DNA of 53,058 nucleotides, taken from assembly GCA_964424335.1 (NCBI GenBank), contig CAYRIY010000012.1, positions 1 through 53,058 of the forward strand. The letters are read 5' to 3'. Position 1 is the first letter of the stretch; each line of letters starts with the position of its first letter. Positions 32,026 through 40,799 of the stretch are shown here, one piece after another. The notes under the pieces were generated by a model. It did no database searches, was not told the origin of the DNA, and saw only the letters and a program-made list of their open reading frames with translations. The translations under genes and the position numbers were made by a program. Source of the DNA: CAYRIY01 sp964424335 (GTDB lineage Bacteria > Bacillota > Limnochordia > DTU080 > RSA5).

Positions 32026-33231
32026 ATGGGCAGTCCGCTAGACCGGTTGTTCATCGCCAAGCCGAGCAGGAGTTTGCGGGCCTCGAGCTTCGACCGCCGC
32101 GGGGGAAACGGCGACAACATTCAAATCAAGGCCGGGACGACCGGCGTCTTGTGCGACATCAAAGGCGCCGGGGTGATTCGGCACATTTGGTTCACCTTTC
32201 CCTCGGACGATCCGATGCTTCGGCGGAAGGCCGTCCTCAAGATGTATTGGGACGACGAGGAGCATCCGAGCGTCGAAGCGCCGATCGGCGATTTCTTTGG
32301 GCAGGGCTGGGGTGAGAAGTACAACTGGATGAGCCTTCCTCTGGCGGCGTCTCCAAGAGACGGATCGGCGCTCAACTGCTACTTTCCGATGCCTTTTGCA
32401 AAGGCCGCTCGGATCGAAGTGAAAAACGAGTCGGACCGAGACTTGGGCGCCTTTTACTACTACATCGATTACGAGCTATTTTCGGACGACCGGGCTCTTT
32501 ACCGGGGTTATGGGGTGTCGGACGGCATCGATGGCGCCCATGAGCGCATCGCGTACTTCCACGCCTGGTGGAACCGGGAAATTACGAGCCCCGGCCCTGA
32601 GAGCGGCGGCATCGAAAACGAGTGGGGCTCGCTCGGGCCGACGCCGACCAATCCCACCGACGAACATAATTACCTGCTCCTCGAGGCAGAGGGTTTCGGC
32701 CACGTCGCGGGCGTCAACCTCTATATCGACTGTCCTTCGCCGATCTGGTACGGAGAGGGTGACGACATGTGGTTGATCGACGGTGAGCCGTGGCCCGGAT
32801 CTCTGCACGGAACCGGCACCGAGGACTTCTTCAACACGTCGTGGAGCCCAAACGAGGTGTATATGCACCCTTACTTTGGGTATGCGCGCGTTCCCAACAC
32901 GTTTGGCTGGATGGGGCGGACGCACGCGTACCGCTTTCTCTTGGAGGATCCGATCCGCTTTGGACGTTCGATTCGCGGCAGCATCGAGCACGGGCATGCC
33001 AACGTGCTTACGCTCGACATGTCGAGCGTGGTCTATTGGTACCAGGTCGAGCCGCACAAGGCTTGGCGGCCTCTGCCCCCGGTAGAAGAGCGTGCCAAAA
33101 ACATGCCGAGCATCGGCGTGGTCGAGGTGCACCGGTGGCGTCACGAGTGGCGTCAGGCGATGATCGAGCGTCGACGCAAGGAAGGAAAGGAGGTCGAAGG
33201 CCCGATCTGGGGCGACGAGCGGACCGAGTGA
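32026..33231 (+). CDS. GH172 (DUF2961) family glycoside hydrolase
   Basis: A 401-residue DUF2961 protein, now GH172. The hallmark start RRGGNGDNIQIKAGTTGVLCDIKGAGVIRHIWFTFP is followed by PIGDFFGQGWGEKYNWMSLPLA, and the glutamate-containing segment GTGTEDFFNTSWSP lies around residues 266-280. Known members act on alpha-D-fructofuranosides (difructose anhydride) or D-arabinofuranosides as trimers or hexamers. No signal peptide. A good ribosome site GGGAGGAAG lies before ATG 32026, 32 bases after the propeller glycosidase, so both are in one operon. Confidence 0.92.
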   Translation: MGSPLDRLFIAKPSRSLRASSFDRRGGNGDNIQIKAGTTGVLCDIKGAGVIRHIWFTFPSDDPMLRRKAVLKMYWDDEEHPSVEAPIGDFFGQGWGEKYNWMSLPLAASPRDGSALNCYFPMPFAKAARIEVKNESDRDLGAFYYYIDYELFSDDRALYRGYGVSDGIDGAHERIAYFHAWWNREITSPGPESGGIENEWGSLGPTPTNPTDEHNYLLLEAEGFGHVAGVNLYIDCPSPIWYGEGDDMWLIDGEPWPGSLHGTGTEDFFNTSWSPNEVYMHPYFGYARVPNTFGWMGRTHAYRFLLEDPIRFGRSIRGSIEHGHANVLTLDMSSVVYWYQVEPHKAWRPLPPVEERAKNMPSIGVVEVHRWRHEWRQAMIERRRKEGKEVEGPIWGDERTE

Positions 33232-33276
33232 TGTGTGGGAAAAGAGAGTGTTGGACAGAAGGGAGGTATGCACCAA

Positions 33277-36200
33277 GTGATCGCTCCTAGAAGGACGAAC
33301 AGCGTCGCTTGGTTGACGCTGATGCTGCTTGTCGTCGTGATCGCGTCCAGCGCTGCGCTGGAGCGGGTTGAGCAACTGATCCTCGACGACTTTCTGGGGA
33401 TTTCGCGCTGGTCGCAATCGGGCTGGGCGGATGCCGATGTCGATCCGGCCGGACTCGTGCGCTACGTGCCGAGGATCGTGAACGGACTCGGGCCCGACGG
33501 CGAGGGTGCGCTTTCGGCCACGCTCCATTTCAAGCCGGGTGGGTACTCTCAAGGCGTCGTGCTCCAGTCCAACCCAGGCGACTGGTCGAAGTGGGATCAA
33601 CTCGTCGTTGAGCTGAAGCTCGTAGAGGACATTCCCGACCTGACCGTTCACGCGAAGATCATCATCTTCCCCGAAGATCGCTGGACGGAGGCGGCGGACG
33701 CCTACTCGGCCACCTTGGTTCCCGGGGAGTGGGTCACCTTGCGGCTGCCGCTTGGGGATGCGATGCCCTCGGACCTTTGGTCGGCGCCGACCGATGCGAC
33801 CCACTTGGCTCGAAACCGAGCGTGGGCCGTCAAGTTGTACGCGATCAACGTTCCTGAGGCGTCCGAGCCCGTGCAGGTTCTCATCGCCCGCCCGAGGCTC
33901 GAGCGCTCGGCCCCGTCTGACCAGGCCGACGGAGATGCGACCGCCGCTCGGGCATCGGACGGCATTACGGTGTCTACGTCGTTTCGCGTCGCAGGAAATG
34001 CATCGGGTGAGCGGATCGAGGTCGCAGGTCTTGTACCTGCGGCCTCACCTTCGAGCGCCCGGGTTTCGCTCACACTCACATTAAAGCCCGGACTCTTTGG
34101 CCCCGCCCCCGCTTTGCGACTCGAAAGCCGCCCGCAAAACTTCTTTCCCGAGCACCTAAGACCGGTGGAGGCGATCGACGCGGCAGGAGCGTATCACTTT
34201 GTGGAAATCTGGAGCGCCAACGCCCTTTCGACCCGCGTGCCCTACGAGGCGACGCTATCGCTAAGCGAACAAATGGGGGTCTTGTCGGTCTCCTTCGGAC
34301 CGAAAGACGGAGACCGACTGGTCGAGGGGTATCTGCTCCTCAAGGACGTTTACGAGTTTGACACCTTTTTGCCGGCGAATCGGTCCGGCGACGATTTGAA
34401 TGACGTGAGAGACGGCAACGGCCGCGACGCGAGCGGGCTGATCATCGATGCTCGTTCGGTGCGCGATGGAGCCGTCGTGAGCGGGACGCCCTTCGGTTTT
34501 CCAGAGGACGTCGCCATGAGGATCGCGTCGCTCCACGACGCTCGGCCCTTTACGTGGATTGCGAAAGCAGAGTTGCGACAGGCAAATGCCGATCATCCGC
34601 TTCGCGTCGCCTTTCGGGGGATTGACGCAGGTCTCCCCGTCACGCTGCGCCTTTGGGTCGACGAGGAAGCAGGCAGGCAGACTTTGTGGATGGGCGATCC
34701 CCCCGAGGACGGAGAGGTGACGCTTCCCGCAGGGGCGCTCTCGCCGGGGCGCCACACGTTGGGACTTACGGTTGAAGATCGCTTCACGGCCGTCGATCTC
34801 GCCAAGGCGGAGATCGAGGTGACCCGGGCGCATTTGCAGCTCGCTGCGCACGTCACCGGGTATCGGCCCGGAGCGCAACGTTTCGTTGTTGAGTTCGAGG
34901 CATTGGCCGATCAACCCATCTCTGGCCTCGAGCTCGAGCTCAGAACTGGCAGCGGCGAACGATGGACGGGGAACCTTTCGCTTCGCCCCGGTGAACCGAC
35001 GATCGTTCCTTTAGAGATTGCTGCGGATGAGCGCTTTTCCGACAGACTCGAGATTACGAAGATCCCATTTATCGAGCACCCGGGTGAAATATCGATCCAA
35101 TGGTCCGAAGAGGGGCTTGCGGCCTACTTGAACGGCCTGCGCCCCGTCGATTCCAGCCTTGCCACAAGCGGTCCTCTCACTCGGGGGCAACTCGCGGCAG
35201 TCTTGCGTCGATGGCTTGGCCTGGCGTATCACGAGAAGGCGCGGATTTCATCGGACACTGCCCTCGTGGATGCCCGGCGCGAGGCCTTGCGCGACGGCCA
35301 TTCGAGCTCCGATGACGTACAGGCGCTCTTGCAAGTAGGTCTCTTGCCCGCTCTTTTGCTCGACGCAGACCGCTATGCGGGCGAGCGTCACGCTACGTGG
35401 GGCGACGCCCTGACGTTGCTCGTTCGAGCCGGCGAACTCGCCACGGGTGCGCTGTACCGAACGCCCAACTCGGCGCGCCCTCGCAGCACGGGCGAGTATA
35501 TCGCCGCGGTGGAACCGACGTGCCTCCCGAGCTCGTTTGATGTCGACCTCGAGGTTGTGTGGGACGACCTCGTATCCGCCGCGGCGTGCGTACTGCAGGG
35601 CGTGGGGGTCGGCGAGCTTCTCACGGCGGGTTTGAGCGGCGGACGGTACGTTCTCCCAGGTACGGAATCTTACCGGCCCGATCAGCGGCGCTCGTCAGTG
35701 GGAATTTTTGGCCTTTGGAGCCGGGGGGAGGATGTGCGAGCAAAGGGATGGCTCGGGGACGAGCGGCAGCGCGGCCTTCTAGCCTTTTCCTTACGGCCGC
35801 TGGGCTCTTCAGGCGGCTCCCGGGCGGGTTTCGATCTATATTGGCACAGGTTTAACCCTGATGGAAGCGACCTCACCTTTGGCCGATTGGAATTTGAGGG
35901 CGAAGTGAGCGGGCTAGGCTATTCTGTGCTCGACTCGACCACGGCGCGGTGGGATATCGCGGCGAATGGAGGCGAGGCGCACACGCAAATCTTCCTCTCG
36001 AGGGCGTTTCCCGCGGCGCTTGCCGTGACGGAGAGCGACCAGGTCGCATGGCGGCTCGATGCTCGGGAGTTGGTGATTGACGAACTTGTGTACCTGGGCG
36101 ACGAAGGCAGACCCGCCTCGACTGCGCTCGAGTCAGGCGTTGCCGTCGTCGTTCCGGGGAAGGAACTCGCCGGTCCGTGGTTACTCGTGCGCCAGCGAAT

Positions 36201-38082
36201 CGTGGCGACAGGCGAGCAGGTGCCGGTCTTGATTCGGCTGGAGGAAAGGCCTGAGCGCATCACAGTGGAACGCGGGAGTTTGGCGCTTCGATTTAACAAC
36301 GCAGCGGGAGCCGTTTCCGTCATGCCGCTCTACGGGATTCGGCGGCTGTCAACGGGCTCATCGAGTGACGATGCGGGTCGACATGTGGCTGTGAGCGAGA
36401 GCGACCTCGCATTGGTCGAGTTTTGGAGCCGGGCGCTCGCAGACTTTCCCATCGGCCTTACCGAGCGTTACGAAGTCAATGAAGACGCGAAGGTCGTCCA
36501 TGTAGAGGCTCGTTATTCGTTTCACCAGGTTCACGATGCGTGGGGAACGGTGCCGCTCGAGATCGCTCCCGTGCCGCCCGTGATCGCATTGGCGGAGGCG
36601 GCGGGATATCCGGTTCAATGGAGCAACGAGACGAGGCGCAGCGAAACGGCGACGTTTCTCGGCCCCTTTGCCTATCAACAGGGAACGACCGCGAGGTACG
36701 CACTTCCGATCTACCCGGCGATCGACCAGGTGTCGGTTCCGGTGCGCGTAAGCGGCGATCCGGCGCTCGAGGCGCTTGCGGCGCAGGCGCTGCAACACGT
36801 CGACGCCCGGTGGTTTCCGTGGCCTTCCGTCACCTTGGACAACACGCTCCTTGCGGCGCACGCCCGGGCGTACGCGCTTGTGGAAGATGCCGAGGCAAGA
36901 GCGTGGTACAAAGATCGGATCGCTCAGTCGCTCGCGGAACTCTATGATGAGCGAAACCTGGATACGGTCGTACAGCCCGCCAACGGGCAAAGCTACGTGT
37001 ACAACAACCGGATTTGGGCGGCAGGTGAGGACTTCGACCGTGAGTATTACATCGGCCGGCAGTTGGTGGTGACCGGCGAAACCGCGCAGTGGGTCGGATG
37101 GGATGTCGTGCGCCCCTACTGGGACGCAATTCGAGGACTTTATGCGTATTACCAGATTCACTGGGACTGGGCGTGGCAGGGGTCCACGACCTTTCAGACC
37201 GGCTTTTCCTTTCAGGCTGACGGCGTCGTCCTTGCTTGGGAAGGAATTATGAACATGGCTCGCATGGCCCAACTCGCTGGGGATGAGCTGCTCGCAAACG
37301 ACGCCCGCTACCGCGCCGCCGCCCTTGGAGCGAGCCTCTTCGCCCTGTGGGAACTGACTGGCTGGGCAATGGAAAACGACTATGCCGTCATGCACCCCGG
37401 CCATGCGAACGAGCCTCCCCGACGGCGACCTCCTCAAGAGATCCTCACGGGATTCCTCCCGGACACGTACTCCGAGTACACTGGGGTCGTGACGACGATG
37501 CCGACGGAGTGGGGGGCAAGCAATTGGCTGCACGACGATCTGCCGGGGCGGACGCGCTTTTTCAACGACTTTCGCTTTGCCGAGGTGTACGATTGGCAGA
37601 TGCGGGTCGTTCCGCGCCTCTATCCGGAGCTGCGCGACAGGTACAACGTCGAATCACACCTGCGGATGCGCTCTTTACTGTACGGAAAGGATCCTGCGCT
37701 CGAAGCGGCCATCGTCGCGATCGGGCCAGGCCCGTCATCGAGCCCGTGGCGCCTGCAATCGCCCATGCTGCGGTCGCTCGTGCCGCAGGTGTGGGTAAGC
37801 GCCTCCACGGCGCGCTTGACCCGCAACATGTGGGACGCCGAGCGACAAAGGCTGCTTTCGGAGATCGAGGCCGTAAGGGATGGAACCGTTACATACGACT
37901 GGGCCTGGAGATCGATGGAGCAGATCGACGCTGCGTCCCCTGCGCCGCATCCGGGGCCGACGCCATCCCTGGTGCGCGTGAACGGGCGCGCCGTCGAGCC
38001 TGCGCTGATCCAGGGTGGATGGTGGCGCATCGTGATACCGGTGGCGGCAGGCGATCACGTTTTGATCGAAACGACGTATTGA
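33277..38082 (+). CDS. Very large exported multidomain protein, probable glycan-active enzyme
   Basis: 1601 residues. GTG at 33277 is chosen because AAGGGAGGT ends about nine bases before it. A signal peptide (hydrophobic about 12-30) is present. Residues about 35-200 resemble a carbohydrate-binding beta-sandwich (ILDDFLGISRWSQSG... WVTLRLPLG). Several Ig/beta domains follow to about 600. Residues about 630-730 look like a degenerate SLH repeat (PLTRGQLAAVLRRWLGL; VGLLPALL; ATWGDALTLLVRAGELA). A large beta region leads into an aromatic-rich helical region (about 1170-1510; GWDVVRPYWDAIRGLYAYYQIHWDWAWQG; WEGIMNMARMAQLAGDE) suggestive of an alpha/alpha toroid. I cannot name the family. It follows GH172 and precedes SBP-C. 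Confidence 0.75.
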   Translation: MIAPRRTNSVAWLTLMLLVVVIASSAALERVEQLILDDFLGISRWSQSGWADADVDPAGLVRYVPRIVNGLGPDGEGALSATLHFKPGGYSQGVVLQSNPGDWSKWDQLVVELKLVEDIPDLTVHAKIIIFPEDRWTEAADAYSATLVPGEWVTLRLPLGDAMPSDLWSAPTDATHLARNRAWAVKLYAINVPEASEPVQVLIARPRLERSAPSDQADGDATAARASDGITVSTSFRVAGNASGERIEVAGLVPAASPSSARVSLTLTLKPGLFGPAPALRLESRPQNFFPEHLRPVEAIDAAGAYHFVEIWSANALSTRVPYEATLSLSEQMGVLSVSFGPKDGDRLVEGYLLLKDVYEFDTFLPANRSGDDLNDVRDGNGRDASGLIIDARSVRDGAVVSGTPFGFPEDVAMRIASLHDARPFTWIAKAELRQANADHPLRVAFRGIDAGLPVTLRLWVDEEAGRQTLWMGDPPEDGEVTLPAGALSPGRHTLGLTVEDRFTAVDLAKAEIEVTRAHLQLAAHVTGYRPGAQRFVVEFEALADQPISGLELELRTGSGERWTGNLSLRPGEPTIVPLEIAADERFSDRLEITKIPFIEHPGEISIQWSEEGLAAYLNGLRPVDSSLATSGPLTRGQLAAVLRRWLGLAYHEKARISSDTALVDARREALRDGHSSSDDVQALLQVGLLPALLLDADRYAGERHATWGDALTLLVRAGELATGALYRTPNSARPRSTGEYIAAVEPTCLPSSFDVDLEVVWDDLVSAAACVLQGVGVGELLTAGLSGGRYVLPGTESYRPDQRRSSVGIFGLWSRGEDVRAKGWLGDERQRGLLAFSLRPLGSSGGSRAGFDLYWHRFNPDGSDLTFGRLEFEGEVSGLGYSVLDSTTARWDIAANGGEAHTQIFLSRAFPAALAVTESDQVAWRLDARELVIDELVYLGDEGRPASTALESGVAVVVPGKELAGPWLLVRQRIVATGEQVPVLIRLEERPERITVERGSLALRFNNAAGAVSVMPLYGIRRLSTGSSSDDAGRHVAVSESDLALVEFWSRALADFPIGLTERYEVNEDAKVVHVEARYSFHQVHDAWGTVPLEIAPVPPVIALAEAAGYPVQWSNETRRSETATFLGPFAYQQGTTARYALPIYPAIDQVSVPVRVSGDPALEALAAQALQHVDARWFPWPSVTLDNTLLAAHARAYALVEDAEARAWYKDRIAQSLAELYDERNLDTVVQPANGQSYVYNNRIWAAGEDFDREYYIGRQLVVTGETAQWVGWDVVRPYWDAIRGLYAYYQIHWDWAWQGSTTFQTGFSFQADGVVLAWEGIMNMARMAQLAGDELLANDARYRAAALGASLFALWELTGWAMENDYAVMHPGHANEPPRRRPPQEILTGFLPDTYSEYTGVVTTMPTEWGASNWLHDDLPGRTRFFNDFRFAEVYDWQMRVVPRLYPELRDRYNVESHLRMRSLLYGKDPALEAAIVAIGPGPSSSPWRLQSPMLRSLVPQVWVSASTARLTRNMWDAERQRLLSEIEAVRDGTVTYDWAWRSMEQIDAASPAPHPGPTPSLVRVNGRAVEPALIQGGWWRIVIPVAAGDHVLIETTY

Positions 38083-38107
38083 CACCCGTAGACCCCGATA
38101 TTTGAAA

Positions 38108-38129
38108 CGCGGGAAATTACCGCGCTTTT
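38108..38129 (+). terminator. Weak terminator after the 1601-residue gene
   Basis: CGCGG (38108-38112) and CCGCG (38120-38124) form a short stem with a seven-base loop, followed by CTTTTC. It may only partly stop transcription before SBP-C. Confidence 0.45.
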
Positions 38130-38134
38130 CACAA

Positions 38135-38211
38135 GGATAGAGCTATCCGGCTTGGAAGTTAATGTAAGGCCCGAGCCGGAAAAGGAGGACTGAGTGTTTG
38201 AGGGTCAGTAG
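38135..38211 (+). promoter_or_regulatory. Leader of SBP-C with hairpins and a five-codon ORF
   Basis: GGATA-GAGC-TATCC (38135-38148) and a larger CCGGCT/AGCCGG stem precede a very good AAGGAGG (38182-38188). Five bases later comes GTG TTT GAG GGT CAG TAG (38194-38211), a complete five-codon frame. It may be a leader peptide or a vestigial start site. Confidence 0.35.
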
Positions 38212-38258
38212 ATTTTAGAATCAATACTATAATTCGATATGAATGGAGTGTGAATCGG

Positions 38259-39602
38259 ATGTTCGCTCGTCCTTGCAATGCGAGGGTGCGTCGTGCGCGA
38301 TTCGATTGGGCGACTTACGTTGCAGTGGTTGCACTTGTGCTCGCCCTCGTGACCGGGCCTGTCCTCGCCCAACCCGGCAGCGACCAGATCGTGCTCCGGC
38401 ACCTTTCGTACCCTGGAACGGAAGAGTGGAATACGTATATTGCACAACGAATCGAAGCCTTTGAAGCGCTCCATCCAAACATTAAGATCGAACGGATCAT
38501 GCCCGCCCGCGTGGCGGAGATCGAGGACACGTTTCTCACGTGGCTCGCGGGCGGTATTGCCCCCGACACCTCCGAAGTAACGCTCAGCGTGGGCGGCAGT
38601 TTCATGTCCCAGGGTCACTTCATGGACTTAAGGCCCTTCTTTGAGCGCGACCCCGAGGTTTCAACCGACATGTTCGCGCCTCCTGCAGTCGCCGCTCTCA
38701 CGTGGCCGGACGGACAAATCTGGGGCATCCCACAGGACATGTTTGCGCCGCTGACGTTTTTCAATGCGGACATGTTTGCGGAGGCAGGCTTGACCACGCC
38801 CGCAGAGCTCGGTCCTGCCGGTTGGACGTGGGAGCGGGTCGTCGAGTCCGCCACGCGGCTGACCATTGACCGCAACGGTGACGGAATGCCCGAACAGTGG
38901 GGGCTCGAGGACAGTTACGGTGTGCTTTTCGGGTATGGCAACCCAGTCTACCAGGCCGGCGGGGCCTACTTTGACCGCCAGGCTCAGCCGACCCGCGTGA
39001 CGCTGCTCGATCCAAAGACGGTGTCAGCGCTCGAGTGGATCGTTTCGCTTTACAACGAGTACGAGGTGATCGGAGGCAACACCGCGTTTCGGGCAGGCAC
39101 GGCGGCGTTGAGCTTTTCGAACGGCGCTCCGTCGATTCCGATCATGCGGGATGCCGACATCAACTTCGGCATCGCCACCAACACGATGGGCCCGGAGAAC
39201 AACGGTGGATACTACGCCGTGAACAGCGTCAACATCACAAAGTACACCCAGCATCCCGAAGCGGCGTGGGAGTTCATCAAGTTTCTGGCGGCCGATGCGG
39301 ACAACCAGAGAGATTTCGTAAGCGACGTCAACCGCGTCACGTCGCACCTCGAAGTGCTTTCCGAGTATGCCTCGTTGACGGGCAATCCTCCTGAATTCGT
39401 CCAGCCCGTCATGGACACGATCACCAACCCGGCCGCATTCCACGATCCGATTGGTCCCGGAGCCCGGGACGCGAGACTCCTGATTACGGACACGCTCTAC
39501 GCCCAGGCCTATCTGGAACGTCAGCCGGTACGGTTAGTGCTCGACTCGCTGCAACCTCAAGTTCAGGCGCTGCTGGATGAAGCTTGGTCCAGAGCTCGTT
39601 AA
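38259..39602 (+). CDS. ABC transporter sugar-binding protein (SBP-C), family 1
   Basis: 447 residues from ATG 38259 (TGGAG ten bases upstream; GTG 38250 also possible). The signal peptide is long, with a basic start and hydrophobic 20-38, cleavage near PVLAQ; no lipobox. Mature motifs: LRHLSYPGTEEWNTYIAQRIEAFEALHPNIKIERIMP, WGIPQDMFAPLTFFNADMFAEAGLTTPAELG and HPEAAWEFIKFLAADADNQRDF. It follows the large exported protein and precedes two alpha/beta hydrolases. No permease genes accompany it. Confidence 0.93.
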   Translation: MFARPCNARVRRARFDWATYVAVVALVLALVTGPVLAQPGSDQIVLRHLSYPGTEEWNTYIAQRIEAFEALHPNIKIERIMPARVAEIEDTFLTWLAGGIAPDTSEVTLSVGGSFMSQGHFMDLRPFFERDPEVSTDMFAPPAVAALTWPDGQIWGIPQDMFAPLTFFNADMFAEAGLTTPAELGPAGWTWERVVESATRLTIDRNGDGMPEQWGLEDSYGVLFGYGNPVYQAGGAYFDRQAQPTRVTLLDPKTVSALEWIVSLYNEYEVIGGNTAFRAGTAALSFSNGAPSIPIMRDADINFGIATNTMGPENNGGYYAVNSVNITKYTQHPEAAWEFIKFLAADADNQRDFVSDVNRVTSHLEVLSEYASLTGNPPEFVQPVMDTITNPAAFHDPIGPGARDARLLITDTLYAQAYLERQPVRLVLDSLQPQVQALLDEAWSRAR

Positions 39603-39631
39603 GCCGATTAGCCTATAGGGGTGTCGATCGC

Positions 39632-40798
39632 TTGGAACGCCGCCGCGGGGCTTCCACGGAGCCCGAAAGCCATCTGGGATCGTTGTTTCCAATCATTCAA
39701 GCGCTGCAGCCAGACCACGGGCCGGAGCTTTCTCCTTCCGAGCACGATTTCGCAGCATGGGAGGATTGGCGTCGTCGTGCGCGGGAAGCCCTCGAGCGCC
39801 ACTTGAGCTACGCCCCGCCGGAGTGTCCCTTCGACGCGGCAGTGATCGAGTCTGTCGATTGCGACGGGTACACGAGAAAGTTGATCCATTTCTCTACCGC
39901 ACCATACATGCGTGTGCCGGCGTACTTGCTCGTGCCGGATACCAAGGGGCCTCACCCGGGCGTGCTCGCCCTGCACGATCATGCGGGGTTCTTTTATTTC
40001 GGTAAGGAAAAGCTCGTGGACTTAAAGCCGGAACATCCGGCGCTCGTGCAGCTCAAGGAGAGGCTTTACGAGGGGCGATCGATCGCCGACGAACTTGCCC
40101 GGCGCGGGTACGTAGTTCTCGTGATTGACGAGTTTTACTGGGGCGATCGCCGTCCGACGTTCAAGCACCCGCCGGCCGAATTGTTGCATGCCATCAAAGG
40201 TCTCGACCCTGAGGATGCCGAGTACGTGCACCGAGTGAACCGATTCTTGCATGGCCGTATACGTTCGCTCAAGACGATGCTCGAGTACGCCGGGACCACC
40301 TGGCTTGGAATCGTGGCGCATGACGACCGCCTCAGCCTTGAGTTCTTGAAGTCCCTGCCGGAGGTAGACGCCGAACGGGTGGGGGCGGTCGGCCTTTCGG
40401 GCGGTGGTCACCGCGCCACGTACCTCGTCGGAACCGCCACCGGGCTGAAGGCGGCTTGCATCGTGGGGTGGATGACCACGCTCCGGAGCGTGCCGGCGAT
40501 TCACCAGCCCGTGCACGCGGACATCCCGGTCGGCGCCGGATTGTATCGTTGCCTCGACCACCCGGACGTCGCATGCGTGGGAGCGCCGGAATGTGCGCTC
40601 TTCGTACAAAACTGCGAGCAAGATGCTTTGTTTACGTACGACGGAATGCAGGACGCGGCGCGAAAGATCGAAGATGTATATCGCGGACTTGGCGCATCGG
40701 AGCGCTTTCAGTACCGGTTTTACGACGTGCCACACCGGTTTGATGTCGCCATGCAAGCCGACGCGTTTGCCTGGCTCGATAGGTGGTTGAAATCGTAA
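39632..40798 (+). CDS. Alpha/beta hydrolase, dienelactone hydrolase/acetyl-esterase-like
   Basis: About 388 residues. TTG at 39632 is chosen after a TAGGGG ribosome site; an in-frame GTG/Val further upstream would overlap SBP-C. The core begins at YMRVPAYLLVPDTKGPHPGVLALHDHAGF (oxyanion region). The nucleophile elbow is GLSGGGHRATYL, and the acid and histidine are likely in the CEQDALFTYDG and YDVPHRFD segments. No signal peptide. Such proteins de-esterify sugars (acetyl or aromatic groups). Its stop is one base before the next hydrolase gene, so the two are made together. Confidence 0.85.
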   Translation: MERRRGASTEPESHLGSLFPIIQALQPDHGPELSPSEHDFAAWEDWRRRAREALERHLSYAPPECPFDAAVIESVDCDGYTRKLIHFSTAPYMRVPAYLLVPDTKGPHPGVLALHDHAGFFYFGKEKLVDLKPEHPALVQLKERLYEGRSIADELARRGYVVLVIDEFYWGDRRPTFKHPPAELLHAIKGLDPEDAEYVHRVNRFLHGRIRSLKTMLEYAGTTWLGIVAHDDRLSLEFLKSLPEVDAERVGAVGLSGGGHRATYLVGTATGLKAACIVGWMTTLRSVPAIHQPVHADIPVGAGLYRCLDHPDVACVGAPECALFVQNCEQDALFTYDGMQDAARKIEDVYRGLGASERFQYRFYDVPHRFDVAMQADAFAWLDRWLKS

Positions 40799-40799
40799 C

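Noticed and set aside
32476..33804. A 442-codon minus-strand open frame across GH172 and the large gene
   Set aside because: It crosses two well-supported plus-strand genes; composition is Arg/His/Pro-rich as in antisense frames, with no family motif.
36358..37533. Minus-strand open frame inside the 1601-residue gene
   Set aside because: Shadow of the plus-strand frame; no ribosome site or domain.
38205..38233. TATAAT at 38228-38233 as the SBP-C promoter
   Set aside because: No acceptable -35 at 16-18 bases, and transcription would start almost on top of the SBP-C ribosome site.
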